A program made the position numbers and the translations under genes. Source: Patescibacteria group bacterium UBA918 (GTDB taxonomy: Bacteria > Patescibacteriota > Minisyncoccia > Phycocordibacterales > UBA918). Taken from it: a stretch of 6,454 nucleotides of DNA. The notes under the pieces were generated by a model. The model saw only the letters and a list, made by a program, of their open reading frames with translations, was not told the origin of the DNA and made no database searches. The stretch lies in assembly GCA_002293845.1 (NCBI GenBank), contig DBEA01000004.1, forward strand, positions 7,502 to 13,955. Direction: 5' to 3'. Of this stretch, positions 1 through 6,454 are shown in pieces. Position 1 is the first letter of the stretch; each line of letters starts with the position of its first letter.

Positions 1-52
1 GCGCTGGGGGGCCCCGCCGGGCTCCTGGGGGGGGGCCGGGGGCCCCCGCCGC
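1..52. other. G/C-only low-complexity tract at window edge
   Basis: Almost every base here is G or C. The tract includes a run of nine G (27-35) and the palindrome GGGGGCCCCC at 38-47. Nothing else in the window has this composition. It lies just past the stop codon of the minus-strand gene at 61-375, where a terminator hairpin would be expected. However, no T-tract follows it on the minus strand, and the other two terminators in the window are much cleaner. It could be a badly read terminator, a sequencing homopolymer artefact at a contig end, or a real G-rich element. I cannot separate these from the sequence alone. Confidence 0.5.
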
Positions 53-60
53 AATCCACA

Positions 61-375
61 CTACCTCCTGATCGAACCATTGGGGTTGAACTTCCCAGCG
101 GCACCTCCTTGCATAGCGGCCAACTTCTGCTTCATCTCAGGGGTCATTACTTCCAGGATCTCCTTTTGGTACTTAGGCAAAACCTTCATGGCCGCCGCCA
201 TCTGATTGTTGCCGTTTTTCTTGAGTTCCTCTTGCATCTCCTTGGCGATCTTCTCGAACACCGCCGGGTTTTTTTCGAGAAGAGCGGAGATCATCTCTTT
301 CTGCTCCGGAGGTGCGTTCTTAAGCTGGCGCTCCATCATCTTTCGCATCGCGAAGTTCTTCAAATTTCCAAACAT
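61..375 (-). CDS. small Met/Lys-rich helical protein, unknown function
   Basis: This is a complete 104-residue frame with an ATG start at 373-375 and a TAG stop at 61-63. I do not recognise the family. The product is highly charged and probably almost entirely alpha-helical. It has 11 methionines and 15 lysines but no cysteine or tryptophan, and no signal peptide or membrane segment. Residues about 5-75 read as a run of amphipathic helices with proline breaks (PP at 22-23, NP at 36-37, LP at 66-67). The tail (about 89-104) is Gly/Asn/Arg-rich and probably disordered. Such a profile fits a small cytoplasmic or nucleic-acid-associated protein, but that is a guess. No Shine-Dalgarno site precedes the ATG; a TATGAT hexamer (minus strand, 390-395) could be a -10 box but has no good -35 partner. 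It is divergent from the pump genes. The overlapping plus-strand frames look like shadows because this one has normal protein composition. Confidence 0.8.
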   Translation of the reverse strand: MFGNLKNFAMRKMMERQLKNAPPEQKEMISALLEKNPAVFEKIAKEMQEELKKNGNNQMAAAMKVLPKYQKEILEVMTPEMKQKLAAMQGGAAGKFNPNGSIRR

Positions 376-439
376 AACTCGAACATCTTATCATAATGAA
401 CGCAGATAGTTGCCCATCAGACACCATTCCGCCAAACTC

Positions 440-468
440 TTTACTTTTATCTATAAATGTGTTAATAT
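440..468 (+). promoter_or_regulatory. candidate sigma70-type promoter for the pump genes
   Basis: A TTTACT -35 box (440-445) is followed by a 17-base spacer and a TAATAT -10 box (463-468). TG at 460-461, one base upstream of the -10, makes it an extended -10. Each hexamer matches consensus at 4 of 6 positions. Transcription would start near 475, giving a leader of about 28 bases before the ATG at 503. The site would lie inside the coding region if the gene began at the TTG at 410, so it also argues for the later start. Confidence 0.5.
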
Positions 469-502
469 CAACAACTACTACCTAACCTTTCGCTTCACCT
501 TT

Positions 503-1843
503 ATGCAGAGTCTTATCAATTGGATCGGCCTCAAAAGAGTTCTGGTTCAAATTAGGAAACACCCATATATCACGGTCCTGATCGTCGCGTCGTTGGCGGC
601 CGGGTCTTTCCTTTTTCTAAAAGAAGATCCGGCTCAAGAAGAAGCACGCGCTTCTGAAAGAGTCGTGACTCTTGCCGACGTGAGCGATCTGGCAGAAGGT
701 GCCGCGGGTGTCGCCTATCCCACAGCTGATCGCGATACTTATGTGGTCAGGGCCGAAGCTAGCGGTCGTATAACGCGAACCATCAGCACGGGGACGAAAG
801 TGGACACTGGCGCCATCATAGCCACGATCGAGAACGCTTCTGAGCGCGCGGCGCTTACGCAAGCACAGGGAGCGTACGAAGCCGCACGCGCTGGTGCCGC
901 TCAAAGCGATATAGGGGTCACTGACGCACGTGCCGCCCTCACCGCCGCCAAGCAGGACGCCATAGCAGACCACAGGTCGGCTCTTGCGGTGTCTTTAAAT
1001 GTCTTATACAACACCGTCGACGAATTGTTCAACAACCCTCGAATCTCTCCTGGAGTCAGAATCGACGCCAGCGGTCGAGCGCCGGCGCTAAATCAAAGCC
1101 GATTAGATCTGCAATCTCAGGTCACTGCCTGGGAGAACGACGTCTCTCTCATAAACGAGGGTTCTGATGTGATCCAAATCACGGCCGTTTTGGATCGTGC
1201 GTCTACACGCATATCGGAACTGTCCTCTATGGTGAACACTTTCATCACCCTGTTGTCCAAACAGAAGCCGGATGGTTTATTCTCTGAATCCGAACTAGCA
1301 CGCCTGGCTTCGGAATTCGCCAGTGCGCAAGCCAGTCTCAACACACAGGCCGCCGCCTTGGATAGCGCCAAAACCGCGCTGAGACGATCGGAGGAAAGCG
1401 TGGCCTCAGCTTCAATTGGCGGTACTGGCGGAGAAATATCTTCCGCGAACGCGGCCGTCAAACAAGCATTGGGTACTTATCAGGCAGCACAGGCCAACTA
1501 CAACAGGACACTTGTCAAAGCTCCTTTCGCCGGCATCATAACCGCACAGAACGTCGTCGTAGGAGACATCATATCGGTAGGCGCAGATATCGCTATGATC
1601 AAACCTGACGCGGGTGTCGAGACCATGCGCTGGTGGCACTTGCCACTCTCCGCGGTCAAATACACACCGGATAGCGCTTTCGTGTTTATCGTGAACGATC
1701 AGGGTTTGATCGAGGCTCTCGAAGTCGAGACCGGCCTAGTCACCGCCAACGACTTACGCGTTACGGGACTTAAAGGAGACGAAATGATCGTGACCGATGT
1801 CCGAGGACTCAAGACTGGCGACAAGGTAGAGGTAGCTATATAA
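503..1843 (+). CDS. RND-type efflux membrane fusion (adaptor) protein
   Basis: This 446-residue adaptor is the HlyD/AcrA-like partner of the RND transporter that follows. It should be anchored in the cytoplasmic membrane with the rest outside. Domains in order: a basic N-terminus and one membrane helix (about 22-40); the first half of a biotinyl-lipoyl-like fold (about 81-110, with ASGRI and GTKVDTG); a long Ala/Gln/Ser-rich alpha-hairpin coiled coil (about 111-335) containing an extra segment with LYNTVDELFNNPR; the second lipoyl half (about 336-366, with VKAPFAGII); and a C-terminal membrane-proximal domain (about 379-446, with LPLSAV and GLKTGDKVEV). The beta-barrel domain normally found between the last two is not visible. 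The frame is open back to a TTG at 410. I chose the ATG at 503 because it places the membrane helix normally and leaves the promoter outside the gene. No Shine-Dalgarno site precedes it. The RND gene starts 58 bases after the stop. The substrate cannot be inferred. Confidence 0.88.
   Translation: MQSLINWIGLKRVLVQIRKHPYITVLIVASLAAGSFLFLKEDPAQEEARASERVVTLADVSDLAEGAAGVAYPTADRDTYVVRAEASGRITRTISTGTKVDTGAIIATIENASERAALTQAQGAYEAARAGAAQSDIGVTDARAALTAAKQDAIADHRSALAVSLNVLYNTVDELFNNPRISPGVRIDASGRAPALNQSRLDLQSQVTAWENDVSLINEGSDVIQITAVLDRASTRISELSSMVNTFITLLSKQKPDGLFSESELARLASEFASAQASLNTQAAALDSAKTALRRSEESVASASIGGTGGEISSANAAVKQALGTYQAAQANYNRTLVKAPFAGIITAQNVVVGDIISVGADIAMIKPDAGVETMRWWHLPLSAVKYTPDSAFVFIVNDQGLIEALEVETGLVTANDLRVTGLKGDEMIVTDVRGLKTGDKVEVAI
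1633..1646. repeat. small perfect palindrome inside the adaptor gene
   Basis: GTGGCA and TGCCAC are separated by two bases (CT), giving a six-base-pair inverted repeat. It encodes residues about 377-382 (W, W, H, L, P, L). This is exactly the point where the predicted second lipoyl half ends and the membrane-proximal domain begins, where a beta-barrel domain is expected but absent. The palindrome may be chance or may mark a deletion endpoint. Confidence 0.45.
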
Positions 1844-1857
1844 ATCGGCGAGGGCGC

Positions 1858-1886
1858 TTGAAGTTACAAAACCCACAAACTATAAA
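1858..1886 (+). promoter_or_regulatory. candidate internal promoter for the RND transporter
   Basis: TTGAAG (1858-1863) and TATAAA (1881-1886) are separated by exactly 17 bases. The -35 matches consensus at 4 of 6 positions and the -10 at 5 of 6. Transcription would begin near 1893, only about nine bases before the ATG at 1902, so the message would be almost leaderless. No terminator hairpin is visible between the adaptor stop and this gene, so read-through from the upstream promoter is also expected. Confidence 0.5.
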
Positions 1887-1901
1887 TCCTAAACTCGACA
1901 C

Positions 1902-4900
1902 ATGTTTAAACTCTGGGACTTCTTTCTGACTAGACGAGCTTTCACGATTCTAACGATCGGCGCTTTGCTCGCGTCCGGCCTCTACGCTCTCATAGCCATG
2001 CCGAAGGAGTCCACACCGGAAATAGTCATACCAATGGGTATCGTTACCACCGTTCTGCCTGGAGCTACGGCCGCCGATGTGGAACGCTTGGTGACCGACA
2101 AGTTGGAACCGGCGGTTCGTAATGTGGCCAACATCGATAAAGTCACTTCCACTTCTCGATCTGGAGTGTCGGTGATCACAGCGCAATTCTTGTCCTCGGC
2201 CGATATCGATGTGGCTTTGGGAGATCTGCGCACTGCCGTTGACGGTGTACGCGGCGAATTGCCGTCTGACGCCGAGACCCCGACGGTGTCGAAAGTAGAT
2301 TTCCAGAATCAGCCGGTTTTAATGGTCGGAGTTTCTACCGACCTTTCTCCTACCACGCTCGCAAAGCTGGGCGAGGACTTACAGGATGACCTCATTTCCA
2401 TTTCTGGAGTATCGCGAGTGGAAGTGAGCGGTATTCGTTCCCGTGAGATCAACATCATCCTACATAAGGATGCTTTGGCTCGCCACAACATTCGCGCTGA
2501 GCAAGTTGCCGCCGCTTTGAGAGCGGGAAACACCTCAGTGCCAGCGGGATCCCTGACCATCGACGGTATCGATTACCCGGTGCAGTTTGAGGGCAACATC
2601 GAGAGTGTCGAAGAGGTGGCAGCGATACCGGTCAGCACACCGTCCGGTCCCGTCGCCCTGGGTAACATAGCCACCATCGTAGACGGTTTTGAAAAACCCT
2701 CTTCAATTTCCAGACTTTCTGAAAATGGAAGCGAGTTAACCTATGCCCTCACACTCAATATTTACAAAAGTTCTGGTGGTAACATCTTGACGACCACGGA
2801 AAATACTCTAAACCGTATCGATGAACTGCAGGAGACTCTACTTAAGGGTTCTGACACCGTCATCATTTATGACGCCGGGGATGAGATTCGGAAAAGCATC
2901 AATGAACTCGCTCATACCGGGATGGAGACCATTGTTTTGGTTTTGCTCGTACTATTGGTCGCTATCGGAGCTCGCGAGGCTTTAGTGGCCGCTTTGGCGA
3001 TTCCTCTTTCTTTTGTGATCGCCTTTTTAGGGATGTGGGCTACCGGCAATTCCATTAACTTCATCTCACTATTCGCGCTCATCATCGCCATCGGCATTTT
3101 GGTGGACTCGGCCATCGTGGTCGTAGAAGCTATTCATACTAACCGTGAACGCGGCCTGGCCAAGATAGAGGCGGCCCGCAAAGCGCTCCAGGACTTCAGT
3201 TGGCCGCTCATCGCCGGCACCATGACCACCGTCGCCGTCTTCGTGCCGCTCTTTTTCCTGACCGGCATCATCGGACAGTTCATCAAGTCCATCCCTTTCA
3301 CGATCATTGTCGTCTTATTGGCTTCCATAGTAGTAGCCCTAGGCTTCACCCCCATTACCGCTCTGGCGCTCCTTAAGCATGAGGAAAGTCGCTTTGCGGT
3401 ATATCGCGAAAAGCTTTGGGAAAATCTCGCCAAGTATTACCGCGCCCAAATGGAACATCTTTTGAGCAGTAAGAAATGGCAACGAGTATTCTTCGGCTTC
3501 TTGGCCGCAAGTTTTATCTTCGCTCTTTCTCTTCCTATAACCGGATTGCTTAAGAGCGTCATGTTCCCTCCAGGTGACGTAGATTTGGCATATGTCGAAA
3601 TCGAGTTGCCTCAGTCGACGACCTTATCAGCTACTGACGCCGCGGTGCGAGTAGTAGAAACTGAAGTAGCTAAAACACCGCATCTCTCTTCATTTATGAC
3701 CACCGTCGGTAGCGGCTCCCTATTTAACCCCAGTGGTGCCGGCTCTGGTAGCAAGTTTGCAAATATCACTTTGAATCTCGACCCTGACCGACCTAGTGAT
3801 GTCACGAGCGAAGAGATCACTAACGACTTACGCCGACGATTGGCTTTATCGGCGGTTAGTAACGCGAAAGTGACGATAGCCACTGCCGATGGTGGACCAC
3901 CATCAGGAGCTCCGATAGTGGTCAAGGTGTGGGGCGACGACGCCACCTCGCTATCAAGCGCTACAGAAGCGATGGCCAAATTAGTAGAACAGACCGAGGG
4001 TACGCGTGACATATCCTCTTCTCTTTCGAGCGATGGTACCGAACTACGCATCGCTGTCGATCGCTCCAAAGCCCAAGATTACGGGCTGTCAGCTGCCGAC
4101 GTAGCTTCCACCTTACGTGCCGCCATTGCCGGCGTCGATGCTACGACTATCCGTATCGACAACGAAGATGTCGATGTCCGTCTAGTAATGGACCTGAACG
4201 AAGATTTTGTGAACCCCGAAGATACGGCCATAGCCACGGCTGATACTGTAGCTTCCGTGCCTATCAGCACGCCCCGTGGTACTGTCCCGCTCGGAAGCAT
4301 GTTGACCATCACCGCCGGACGTACATCTTCTTCTATAAATCATGAAGACGGTCGACGCGTTAGTCAGGTGAGCGCCTACGTATCCGATGGTGCCAACCCC
4401 GTTGAAGTAACTAACGCTATCAAGAGTCAGGCCGAGTTACAGCACTGGCCAGATGGCACCAACCTTACTTATGGCGGCGAGGACGAGGAGATCAAGCGTA
4501 CGTTTACAGAGATGTTGGTAGCTCTAGTTGCCGGATTGGTACTGATGTTTGGAGTATTGGTATTGGAGTTTAATTCCTTCCGGACGTCGCTGCGCTTGCT
4601 TTCAGCCATTCCCTTGTCACTTACTGGGGTATTGATAGGACTCTTTATCGCTGGTCAAGCGCTGTCATTCACCGCCTTTCTGGGTATCATCGCTCTGGGA
4701 GGAGTGCTCATCAACCATGGTATCTTGCTACTCGATGTACTCAATCATCTAAGGGCGGAGCATAGGTTGCAGGATCCAAAAGATCTGGTTCTGACCGCAT
4801 CACAAAGTCGACTGCGCCCGATACTGTTAACTACCGTCACGACCATGATCGGCATGATCCCGCTCACCCTCGTTTCCGAAATGTGGGCTCCACTGGCTTT

Positions 4901-5006
4901 CACTGTCGCCTTCGGTTTGGTATACGGCACGTTACTGACGCTGATATTCATACCGCTTCTGTCCTACCGACGTCTGGTGAAAGAGCAAAGCAAACTCTTG
5001 TCATAG
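1902..5006 (+). CDS. RND-family efflux transporter (AcrB/HAE1-like permease)
   Basis: This is a full-length 1034-residue RND permease, close to the usual 1000-1050. It should export its substrate using the proton gradient together with the adjacent adaptor. It has the duplicated layout: membrane helix 1 (about 12-33), a large extracytoplasmic porter loop (about 34-335), helices 2-6 (about 340-490), helix 7 (about 528-550), a second large loop (about 553-868) and helices 8-12 (about 870-1020). Recognisable motifs include PGATAADVE near 53-61, VDSAIVVVE in helix 4 (401-409) and RLRPILLTT before helix 11 (970-978). Of the AcrB proton-relay residues, the first helix-4 Asp is kept (D402), the second is Ser (S403), and the helix-10 Lys is Asn (N938, in INHGILLLD). 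Many non-proteobacterial RND pumps also have Asn there. No Shine-Dalgarno site precedes the ATG. No outer-membrane channel gene or regulator is nearby. The substrate is unknown; drug, lipid or peptide export are all possible. Confidence 0.95.
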   Translation: MFKLWDFFLTRRAFTILTIGALLASGLYALIAMPKESTPEIVIPMGIVTTVLPGATAADVERLVTDKLEPAVRNVANIDKVTSTSRSGVSVITAQFLSSADIDVALGDLRTAVDGVRGELPSDAETPTVSKVDFQNQPVLMVGVSTDLSPTTLAKLGEDLQDDLISISGVSRVEVSGIRSREINIILHKDALARHNIRAEQVAAALRAGNTSVPAGSLTIDGIDYPVQFEGNIESVEEVAAIPVSTPSGPVALGNIATIVDGFEKPSSISRLSENGSELTYALTLNIYKSSGGNILTTTENTLNRIDELQETLLKGSDTVIIYDAGDEIRKSINELAHTGMETIVLVLLVLLVAIGAREALVAALAIPLSFVIAFLGMWATGNSINFISLFALIIAIGILVDSAIVVVEAIHTNRERGLAKIEAARKALQDFSWPLIAGTMTTVAVFVPLFFLTGIIGQFIKSIPFTIIVVLLASIVVALGFTPITALALLKHEESRFAVYREKLWENLAKYYRAQMEHLLSSKKWQRVFFGFLAASFIFALSLPITGLLKSVMFPPGDVDLAYVEIELPQSTTLSATDAAVRVVETEVAKTPHLSSFMTTVGSGSLFNPSGAGSGSKFANITLNLDPDRPSDVTSEEITNDLRRRLALSAVSNAKVTIATADGGPPSGAPIVVKVWGDDATSLSSATEAMAKLVEQTEGTRDISSSLSSDGTELRIAVDRSKAQDYGLSAADVASTLRAAIAGVDATTIRIDNEDVDVRLVMDLNEDFVNPEDTAIATADTVASVPISTPRGTVPLGSMLTITAGRTSSSINHEDGRRVSQVSAYVSDGANPVEVTNAIKSQAELQHWPDGTNLTYGGEDEEIKRTFTEMLVALVAGLVLMFGVLVLEFNSFRTSLRLLSAIPLSLTGVLIGLFIAGQALSFTAFLGIIALGGVLINHGILLLDVLNHLRAEHRLQDPKDLVLTASQSRLRPILLTTVTTMIGMIPLTLVSEMWAPLAFTVAFGLVYGTLLTLIFIPLLSYRRLVKEQSKLLS

Positions 5007-5019
5007 GATCGATAACGCA

Positions 5020-5059
5020 AAACCGGCGGGCCAAGGCCCGCCGGTTTCGTGTCGTTTTT
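5020..5059. terminator. bidirectional intrinsic terminator
   Basis: A perfect 13-base inverted repeat (5020-5032 with 5035-5047) encloses two bases, so about 12 pairs with a four-base loop is realistic. The stem core is CCGGCGGGCC. On the plus strand TTTTT follows at 5055-5059, and on the minus strand the stem ends in TTTT (5022-5019). It starts 14 bases after the RND stop and 14 bases beyond the stop of the convergent membrane-protein gene, so it can serve both. The plus-strand T-tract begins 7 bases after the stem, so release may rely partly on the TTT at 5045-5047. Confidence 0.85.
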
Positions 5060-5060
5060 G

Positions 5061-5567
5061 CTATGCCTTTTTCGGTCTCAATCGGCGCATTACTAAGTTC
5101 AGTCCGGCGGCCACTAAGATTCCAGCCCCGACATAGACCAATACGAACTCCAGATAATTGAAATCGATCAGATTCAATGACACTAAAGCCATCAGGATGC
5201 CGAGCGTGTACCAACTAGTTGCCTGGAAGGCTGGGCCCAGATTTAAAGGTATCCAATGCATGGTCATACCGATAGCATTCAGATAGAGCACTGCCACGGC
5301 ACTATATAAAGCCAAGAAGAAAGGCGAAACAAAAAGGAAACTGCCAGTAATGTAATAGATTATCCCTGCCTGCACCAATAAAGTGGCTAAAATGGCCACC
5401 ATGGCCACACGCAGAAGTATATATACGACCCCTAACATTTTTCTTTCGGTCTGATCCACTTCTCCGTCTTTGAGCGCCACCAAAAACTGGGTGATCGCTA
5501 CCGTAGAACAACCGACCCCTAACGACACGGCTATAGACAGTAATAGCATGTCGATCATGTAAATCAT
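5061..5567 (-). CDS. five-helix integral membrane protein, unknown function
   Basis: The frame ends at TAG (5061-5063). The first ATG (5571-5573) gives 170 residues. The third codon, an ATG at 5565-5567, is preferred because the AAAGGG at 5575-5580 is seven bases from it but only one base from the first ATG. Numbering from the first ATG, five hydrophobic segments are visible: about 8-33 (with GVGCSTVAI), 46-72, 79-103, 120-137 and 141-161. They are followed by a basic tail, RRLRPKK, that should be cytoplasmic. The first loop carries KDGEVDQTERKML, a charged stretch that would be the best family signature. I do not recognise a named family. The general shape matches small membrane proteins of unknown function common in Patescibacteria, from memory only. 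It lies downstream of the atp terminator and points the same way, so it is probably transcribed separately; the TAATAT at 5582-5587 (minus strand) is a weak -10 candidate. Any link to ATP synthase is unproven. Confidence 0.85.
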   Translation of the reverse strand: MIYMIDMLLLSIAVSLGVGCSTVAITQFLVALKDGEVDQTERKMLGVVYILLRVAMVAILATLLVQAGIIYYITGSFLFVSPFFLALYSAVAVLYLNAIGMTMHWIPLNLGPAFQATSWYTLGILMALVSLNLIDFNYLEFVLVYVGAGILVAAGLNLVMRRLRPKKA

Positions 5568-5574
5568 TTCCATA

Positions 5575-5580
5575 CCCTTT
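5575..5580 (-). promoter_or_regulatory. ribosome binding site deciding the membrane-protein start
   Basis: On the minus strand this reads AAAGGG. It lies seven bases upstream of the ATG at 5565-5567 but only one base upstream of the ATG at 5571-5573. Normal spacing therefore favours the inner start, which shortens the protein by two residues. Confidence 0.5.
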
Positions 5581-5627
5581 CATATTAACTCATCGTCGGC
5601 CGTTAGGTAGTAGTTTGTACACAACGG

Positions 5628-5657
5628 AAAAGGCCGGCCCCGAAGGGCCGGCCCTTT
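5628..5657 (-). terminator. intrinsic terminator of the ATP synthase operon
   Basis: Read on the minus strand, GGCCGGCCC pairs with GGGCCGGCC around a TTCG loop closed by C-G, the very stable cUUCGg tetraloop. The flanking AAAG and TTTT extend the stem with one G-U pair, and the TTTT also serves as the T-tract. The hairpin begins two bases after the atpC stop codon, so it marks the end of the atp operon. Confidence 0.88.
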
Positions 5658-5658
5658 A

Positions 5659-5919
5659 CTAGATCAAAATAGTGAGATGATCTTGACTCATCTCCATGGT
5701 ACCGGATTCCACATCGATGGATTCTTCTTCCCCGTTATCCTTCTTTATCAAGATGATGCCGGCTCGAAGCGGCGACACGATCGGTACGTGTCCAGCGAGA
5801 ATGGTCATTTCGCCGGCCGTGCCGGGTACGGTCACCGACGCCACCGGTCCGTCGAAGACCGGCATGTCGACGCGCGCGATCGTGAGTTGAAAAGTTTTCA
5901 TACGATTTAAAATAGTCAA
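5659..5919 (-). CDS. atpC: F-type ATP synthase epsilon subunit, short form
   Basis: Epsilon is part of the central rotor stalk of F1, coupling the gamma subunit and the c-ring and, in many bacteria, limiting ATP hydrolysis. The 86-residue product shows the N-terminal beta-sandwich domain: FDGPVASVTVPG (22-33), then the family hallmark GEMTILAGHVP (36-46), SPLRAG (49-54) and the final strand SGTMEMSQDHLTIL. It ends there. The C-terminal two-helix domain of classical epsilon (E. coli, about 139 residues in all) is absent, so the helical inhibitory mechanism should be missing. The start is a TTG at 5917-5919, chosen because a strong GAGGAG lies six bases upstream. An ATG at 5899-5901 (giving MKTFQL) fits the usual family N-terminus better but has no ribosome binding site, so the true start is uncertain. 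It follows atpD with a 125-base gap filled by a large inverted repeat, and is the last gene before the terminator. Confidence 0.93.
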   Translation of the reverse strand: MTILNRMKTFQLTIARVDMPVFDGPVASVTVPGTAGEMTILAGHVPIVSPLRAGIILIKKDNGEEESIDVESGTMEMSQDHLTILI

Positions 5920-5925
5920 TATGGT

Positions 5926-5931
5926 CTCCTC
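5926..5931 (-). promoter_or_regulatory. ribosome binding site of atpC
   Basis: On the minus strand this reads GAGGAG, the strongest Shine-Dalgarno match in the window. It is six bases from the TTG at 5917-5919 and 24 bases from the alternative ATG at 5899-5901, so it supports the TTG. It lies only three bases beyond the foot of the inverted repeat at 5935-6061, so folding of that repeat could affect access to it. Confidence 0.7.
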
Positions 5932-5934
5932 ATT

Positions 5935-6454
<520 letters not shown>

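Noticed and set aside
109..409. Plus-strand open frames opposite the small gene at 61-375
   Set aside because: Their His/Leu/Arg-rich and Phe/Ser-rich compositions look like antisense translations of a Lys/Glu/Met-rich protein; the minus-strand frame has the normal composition.
410..502. N-terminal extension of the adaptor gene back to 410
   Set aside because: The upstream start is a TTG, the added 31 residues do not resemble adaptor proteins, and the best promoter lies inside this stretch. The ATG at 503 is preferred.
3611..4069. 152-codon open frame on the minus strand inside the RND gene
   Set aside because: It lies wholly opposite a clear RND coding region, has no ribosome binding site or recognisable motif, and is Ser/Thr/Arg-rich as expected of a shadow frame.
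5614..5623. TTGTACACAA, a short inverted repeat as a possible operator upstream of the membrane-protein gene
   Set aside because: Only four base pairs per arm with a two-base centre and no nearby regulator gene; easily chance.

Overview
The window looks like a chromosomal segment from a bacterium of the Candidate Phyla Radiation (Patescibacteria, Parcubacteria-like). This is inferred from the style of the genes, not from a marker gene. The indications are a very short ATP synthase epsilon subunit, a two-gene RND pump with no outer-membrane partner, small lineage-type hypothetical proteins, few Shine-Dalgarno sites and compact GC-rich terminators. Base composition is roughly balanced, except for an abnormal G/C-only tract in the first 50 bases that may be a contig-end artefact.

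Layout, left to right. (1) A G/C low-complexity end (about 1-52). (2) A small minus-strand gene for a Met- and Lys-rich helical protein of unknown function (61-375). (3) A divergent intergenic region carrying a plus-strand promoter. (4) A plus-strand pair: a periplasmic-adaptor-type membrane fusion protein (503-1843) and an RND transporter (1902-5006). The transporter also has its own promoter-like site, which would leave an almost leaderless message. (5) A perfect GC-rich hairpin (5020-5047) that can terminate convergent transcription from both sides. (6) A minus-strand gene for a five-helix membrane protein of unknown function (5061-5567). (7) The 3' end of an F-type ATP synthase operon on the minus strand: partial atpD (beta, running off the right edge), then atpC (epsilon), ending in a strong UUCG-tetraloop terminator two bases after the atpC stop.

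How the genes work together. The adaptor and transporter should form one proton-driven export system for an unidentified substrate. AtpD and AtpC belong to the F1 sector of ATP synthase. The membrane protein at 5061-5567 lies downstream of the atp terminator and is probably a separate unit.

The two observations most worth following are these. First, a long, imperfect, nested inverted repeat (5935-6061) fills the gap between atpD and atpC. It takes in the last codons of atpD and stops just before the atpC ribosome binding site. Second, the adaptor protein appears to pass straight from its second lipoyl half-motif to the C-terminal membrane-proximal domain, with no beta-barrel domain, and a small perfect palindrome lies at that junction. 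No CRISPR array, tRNA, rRNA or recognisable transposase gene was seen.
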